A stretch of 64,000 bases of DNA, taken from contig NC_092190.1 of the NCBI RefSeq assembly GCF_043641665.1, positions 5,703,048 to 5,767,047 of the forward strand, in the 5' to 3' direction. The position numbers were made by a program, and so were the translations under genes. The notes below the pieces were generated by a model. It ran no database searches and had not been told where the DNA came from. It saw nothing but the letters and a program-made list of their open reading frames with translations. Within the stretch, counting starts at the first letter, position 1, and every line of letters starts with the position of its first letter. This DNA is from Enoplosus armatus. Taxonomy: Eukaryota > Chordata > Actinopteri > Centrarchiformes > Enoplosidae. Of the stretch, positions 59,151 through 64,000 are shown piece by piece.

Positions 59151-59520
59151 TCCAACTTGAGAAAATCTCTTAAATGTCATGCATCTCTAACTTTGTCAAC
59201 TTCAAGTGTGAAAAAAAACGTTTCTTTTTGTTTTAAAAAGTTGCAACAGGTTGCATAATTTTCTTATGTTCAACTGAAGTCACCCTTTACTCATCCCGTT
59301 TCGCAGTCAAAAATAATGTCAACAAGTTTCATACTATTAGAAGGGGAATAAAGGTCTCATCAGAAGTGCTCTTTTTTGTCTCAGCGGCTGGAGGGGTGTG
59401 TCGTGTTTGATTGACAGCAGTTGGCAGGCTGAGCTCCACAACACGACAAAGTTAACAAACTTCTGCAGACAGTGTGTATTTAGCAGTGGTATTGAAGAGT
59501 AAGGCCCACAGCAGCATCTA
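59151..59520. other. Noncoding spacer, no gene seen
   Basis: No recognised repeat beyond short A runs. Confidence 0.35.
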
Positions 59521-59524
59521 AAAT

Positions 59525-59700
59525 GGTAAAATGGTCTTCACTTATATAGCGCTCTTCAACCTTAATGGTTCCCGAAGCGCTTTACAGATCAGGTCACATT
59601 CACCCATTCACTCACACATTCACACACCGAGGACGACCGAGCTGCCATGCAAGGTTTCCGCCCTGTGCAACAGTGCTGACCACTGCGCCACCAGCCCGCC
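59525..59700 (+). mobile_element. Fish retroelement 3' fragment ('tatatagcgct...')
   Basis: Contains tcttcacttatatagcgctcttcaacc, gaagcgctttacagatcaggtcacattcacccattcactcacacattcac and gctgccatgcaagg, in the order of a very common fish repeat derived from a LINE/SINE tail. The 75-codon frame crossing it is not a gene. Confidence 0.7.
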
Positions 59701-61031
59701 TAAACAGACCAAAGTGACATTTGCAGGTCTGTTTGATATGCTGCCTGCAGCTGACTAGCTAATGAGCTATCTAGCCTGCAAACTGACATTAGCAGTGTAC
59801 TTTCTGGTTTGTTTGGTGACTCGTCTCAACAGGCTAAGGTGCAGGATGAGACGAGTGTTCATGATTGTAAGTTGGACAAGAAGGAGGCTTTGAAACTAAT
59901 GTGGGCCGCTCAAAGGGGCTCTTGTGTTGTGTAGCAGGCTGCTGTTTGGCTGACTGATTGCGGCTTCATGCTAATATGGTTTAAAATGAAGTGATTAGAT
60001 TGGCTGTATGGAAACAAGTTCTACATCTATGTACCTGGAGAACTAACTAGTTTTCTGACATGCAAAGATGGGGGCGCCATCGTGAAACCAAAAGATGTAA
60101 TAATATCCATTTCTCCCTTTTGGTGTTTTGATTTGTTCTCAAAGGAGAACACAGCACATGATTTACAGAGCAGATGTTCATGCTGTAGCTGACAAAAAAA
60201 AATGCATTGATTTCAGTTGGACTTTAAAGCTAGTAAAAAAAAAAAGATTTCATATAAGCAATGAAAGCTCAGAAATCCAAGATTCAGGTGTTTAAAACTA
60301 CGTTGTCTTTTATTTCTACTCAATTTAGGAGACAGCACTTAAAAGATCTGCAAGAATCTGAAAACCTTGAAATAAGGCATAAATTCTGCTTCTTTACACA
60401 CTATAGGGAGGAGCTCCAGCAGCAGGTTGTAACACCCCCACCCCATCATCACACACCCGTTTGTGCATGAACTGTAGGAACCAAGAGACTGTAAATTTCA
60501 CAATGGCTACATTTCACAGCTAGTACTTCCAGGCTGCAGGACTTTTACTTGGAGTTGTTTTGCATTTTGGTCGCACTTTTTTGAAAGGACTCACACATTT
60601 CTCTCTCCTGTGCAAACACCATTTTAAGGCTCTAAATCTCTGTCCTCAACAATTACTAAGTTATTGACAAAGAGTCGTGCCTGGACATCTATTAGTCCAA
60701 TCCACACAAGTACCCTGTAAGTCCTCAGCATATAGTGCACCTTTAATCGACTCGTTGTGCCCGACAGGATGTCTGAATGACTGACTGACGGCCAAACAGT
60801 GCTTCCGTGAATCTTTTTAAAAGCATCCGCTGTGTGTATGTGCGCGTGTGTGTGTGTGTCAGTGTTTAGGGAGGCAGCTCAACCAATGGTATGGATTGTC
60901 CTGGTTCCTTGCTGACAAAGATGTTGTTAATCCAGAACACAGCAGGATGGGAAATTGGATGGACTCTATCAGACCTCTTTGGAGTGGCCTTGAAGAGCCA
61001 TGCCTGGAACAAACACACACACTTGCATAGA

Positions 61032-61033
<2 letters not shown>
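59701..61033. other. Noncoding DNA
   Basis: A short GT stretch at 60846-60859; nothing else recognised. The words gggggcgccatcgtg and atgtaataatatcc near 60070-60110 are common in fish repeats but too short to assign. Confidence 0.35.

Positions 61034-61088
<55 letters not shown>
61034..61088. repeat. (CA)27 microsatellite
   Basis: Uninterrupted CA units. Confidence 0.96.
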
Positions 61089-61090
<2 letters not shown>

Positions 61091-61204
61091 AGGAGTGGAT
61101 GTTGGCACACAGCATGTGTCAGTTCTGCCCACTCGCTGTGACCCAATATGGAGTGTGACCAGCTGTCCATGGCTGGATTTTGCCAGTTTTCAGAGCTGAG
61201 ACTG

Positions 61205-61242
61205 TGTGCGTGTGTGTGTGTGCGTGTGTGTGTGTGTGTGTG
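61205..61242. repeat. Interrupted (GT)n microsatellite
   Basis: GT units with two GC interruptions. Lying 120 bases from the CA array in the opposite sense, it could pair with it as an imperfect inverted repeat. Confidence 0.85.
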
Positions 61243-62460
61243 CATCTGGGTTTGCTTGAATGTATGACATGACTTTCTACAGACATTTTTGACATCCACG
61301 CACTAACCTCATCCTGCTGCTGACAGTACGGTTCCCTCTGTGTGTGTCCATGCCAAGATAACTAAGTCTAACTTACAGCAGAGTCCTGGTCATCTGTCAC
61401 GATCTCCTGCCCTGCCTGCTCGCAGTCCAGCTTTTAGACTAATGAGAGGATTTGTAGAGTCAGCCTTTGACTTTCAGGACTCAGTGATTTAAAATGAATT
61501 AAACACCTGCCAACTCCACTCCTGCGGATGATAGAAATAAAGAAATGGGGTTGTCCTAGTCGGGGAAAACTCATACTCTGTAAGCAGAATATTTTCAGTT
61601 TGATTTCACCCAGGAAACTTAATTGTATGTCATCCTGCGCTTTGTCTCCCCCCATGTTTTCTTAAGGTCTCTAATAAAAGTGAAGGAATGATTTTGAGGT
61701 AGTTCTCTCTTGAATGCCTCTGGTTGAATTATACTGATTTGTAGGGAAGGAATGTGACAAAAGAGAGTCCAGAAAGATAGCCAGGCGTCAGTCTGTGCAA
61801 AGCCTCTCAAATTAATTATGAAACAAGCAATCAGGAGATGCTAAAATTGGGAACATATGGTCCCACTTTTTTGTACTTTTTAGTTTTGATTAAAAGCATT
61901 GCTGCAACATTTTGAACAACAGGAGTTATTCTGCTTCACTTTGATTGAAGCAGTTATCAGTGATATTTAAATAAAGAAAATAAGACTGAAGAGCTTTTTG
62001 GCAAGTCACTCAAAATGAATCAAATATGAGCTACAAGCCTAAATGAAGGTTGAATGTTATTAACAAATATGCTCATTCGGCTTTCTTAGAATTGACTCGT
62101 AAGAAATTGTAAAATGGTCAGACCTTAACATCAGCCGGTCAGTTGTTCAGATTCAATCTTATTAACTTCACTTCGCTTGGATAAAAATGACCAAAACGTC
62201 CAAACTAAATGACAAAATACAGAGTTTATAGTTGCCCTCCAGAATTGCCTCCAAAAATGAAAATCACCATTGCAACCATACAAATGTTTTTCTTATCTGA
62301 AATCTACAAAATCAAATGCTGGACTCATGTTCAGCAGCACTAACACAGATCCCTCACTGCCCTTTTCTGATGGAAACCAGACTGAGTACAATGTAGACAG
62401 AGAAAACTGAGCTTGACTTTTTTAGTGATATCAGAGATCCCACCGTAATGTGATCTTGCC
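61243..62460. other. Noncoding AT-rich DNA, perhaps an old unrecognised element
   Basis: The 61860-62440 part has the texture of a decayed retroelement (short A-rich phrases, no simple repeats), but I cannot name it. No coding frame is credible. Confidence 0.3.
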
Positions 62461-62464
62461 AAGA

Positions 62465-62790
62465 TTCTGGTAACAGGTAACAGAACCCAAATGCAGACAA
62501 GCAGCAAATGGCAGTTGGGGCTAAAAGGCAGTTTACTTGGTTGTTGGGCTGGATGACGGCCTGCTAAAGGGAGACAAGATCAGTCATCAAGTCCCAGGAA
62601 AAGGTAACTGGGATGGATGAAACACAAAGATAACAACAATCACGTCTCTGGGGAGAACCAGAGACCTCCTATATTTTTCAAAGAACCTAATGACTAAATG
62701 GTAAAGAGCTATGCAGGTAGCAGGTTACTTGAGGGGTCAGGTGATGTGCAGAAGCAGGAAAACTACAGAGGGAACCTAGTGGACAGTTGT
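62465..62790. mobile_element. Interspersed repeat resembling the 53310 unit
   Basis: Contains gaacccaaatgcagacaagcag, aaaaggcagtttacttgg and, later, gaggggtcaggtgatg, the same order as at 53310-53710. Diverged, no coding content. Confidence 0.4.
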
Positions 62791-62808
62791 TGTACTACTG
62801 GGTCTAGA

Positions 62809-62993
62809 ACAGTGGTTGTTAATTGTGGTAATATGGGACCCTTAAAACACATCAGGTGTGTTCAGCAATCAAAAGCTGGAAGACACCATCTTTTGAACAA
62901 CTTGAAGCACATAGATTAATTTTAACCTATCAAATATGGGTAAAGCAATAAAAGATGGAAAAGTATAATATACTATAGGCTTTAGAACCACTG
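62809..62993. mobile_element. Short hAT-like MITE with 8-base target-site duplication
   Basis: The terminal inverted repeat CAGTGGTT (62810-62817) is perfectly matched by AACCACTG (62986-62993), the typical hAT terminus. Just outside lie GGTCTAGA (62801-62808) and GGTCTACA (62994-63001), identical at seven of eight bases, the length hAT transposases duplicate. About 185 bases long with no coding capacity, so it is non-autonomous. One extra A (62809) separates the left duplication from the left terminus. Confidence 0.65.
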
Positions 62994-63001
62994 GGTCTAC
63001 A

Positions 63002-64000
63002 AACAAAGACAGGACATCATCCATCTCTGAGAGTCTTTACTCGATGCCACACTCCAACATTCATGCTTGCTCAGTAAACAACAAACAAACTCTTTGAAAA
63101 TCAGACATCTGCCTTCAGGAGTGGCATAAAGCTGCTGGCTCAAGTGGCCTACGTGAGCCCCTGTAGAAGAGATTTAAGCTTTTTTTCTTTTGGCTATTGT
63201 TGTGACATTTCAGTCTGGATGGCAAAGTAAAAAAAAAAATCTGCATGGTCACAAGTGTTTTTACGCAGAAACTTCAAGTGGATTTGTATGAGTGTGAGAT
63301 GGATTGCTGATGCCTTAAAAAGGCCTTGTTTAACACATTATGCATTTGAAATGGGCCTACACTTGAGTTCAGAACGATCAGTAACCAGGCTTAAAAGATT
63401 CAAGGACACAACGAGAAGCCTGTGTAGGATAGAGAACGAGCCGGAGACCTGAAACTGATGGATGTGTCACAAAAACTTTGGACTTTCTGGATTGCATTTT
63501 CATTCACCTGCACCTGTAGCAGCACACCAACACAGACCTTTTACATTTTCTAACTGCAGTGCTATTTTCAGTCTGAAAGTGGCCTAACAGCGAGTCCGAA
63601 GACCTGCGACACCTCCAGCCTGGCTGAGTGAAGTCCACTGCAGAGCGCATTTAATACTTCCACCTGTTTCATCAACAGTATGTTTGTTGGCAGTAGCTGG
63701 GGGCCTGTTGACTCCACTGTTTTGTAATGACAAACATGGGCACTCTGAGCATTTGCCTAATTAGTTACCAGCTGTAGTGATAGGGATAAATGATTGCAGG
63801 GCAATATGGTTGATTTGCAACTCAACCAAGCTAATAATTTGTTATTGATTGAAGCATTAGCGAGGAAAACACTACAGAGAGATGTAACCCAGCCAAAGAG
63901 CGGCAGAAAGTTGATGCTCTCAGTTTTTAATCTACTTAAATGATATTACACCTCGCTAAGCGAACATCGCAAGGAGCGCAGGCCGGGAGATGATGAACTG
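63002..64000. other. Noncoding DNA at the window end
   Basis: An A10 run near 63230 and a 65-codon plus frame at 63255-63452 with no domain or splice support. Nothing else recognised. Confidence 0.35.

Noticed and set aside
60859..61299. 146-codon minus frame and its overlapping partners
   Set aside because: Central Val-Cys or Thr-His runs are translations of CA/GT arrays.
1..64000. tRNA, rRNA or snRNA genes
   Set aside because: No B-box-like ggttcgaatcc with a matching A box and no recognisable rRNA or snRNA core sequence was seen on either strand.

Overview
This window looks like nuclear DNA from a teleost fish, probably a percomorph. Many long (GT/CA)n arrays punctuate AT-leaning sequence. 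There are several decayed Tc1-like transposons, a fossil LINE reverse-transcriptase fragment, LINE 3' tails, and repeats whose wording I recognise from percomorph genomes: the 'agggctgcaactaa' element with ATCGATTA-rich ends, the 'aagtacatttactcaa' element, and the 'aaatatctcaacaactactgga' element. No long open frame behaves like a complete gene. Nearly all open frames are chance frames through simple repeats, transposon fossils or spaced noncoding DNA. Repeat family assignments come from memory, not from a database search.

Gene content is thin and located at exon edges. Minus strand: a CpG-rich promoter at about 3.95-4.15 kb carries a near-canonical ZNF143/THAP11 (SBS) motif. Next to it is a short first coding exon (22 codons, strong Kozak context, hydrophobic end, ending exactly at a GTGAGT donor). 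That gene would run leftwards out of the window. Plus strand: a second GC-rich, (GA)n-containing stretch ends at a possible donor at 5820/5821 and may be an untranslated first exon. A 65-base candidate exon at 33190-33254 has a strong acceptor and a GTGAGTAC donor. If they belong to one gene, most of the window is its introns. I could not name either gene.

Layout. 1-3950: flank or intron of the minus gene, with two perfect hairpins, a (CA)n array, an ATCGATTA element and a small insertion carrying G3(TTAG3)3 between 33-base direct repeats. 3951-4150: promoter and first exon. 4555-5165: a decayed tandem triplication. 5580-5820: candidate plus exon. 5.8-33 kb: intron-like, with Tc1 copies near 18 kb and 22.4-23.1 kb and several repeat-free blocks. 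33-53 kb: candidate exon, microsatellites, repeat copies, LINE fossil at 45.6-46.1 kb. 53-64 kb: repeat-rich, with paired GT arrays, a degenerate 21-base array and a short hAT-like MITE with target-site duplications.

I found no CRISPR array, tRNA or rRNA gene, prokaryotic operon or viral gene. I did not find a convincing new biological system. The most useful leads are the two possible promoters, the small candidate exon, the newly delimited mobile elements and several repeat-free blocks that may be conserved noncoding elements.
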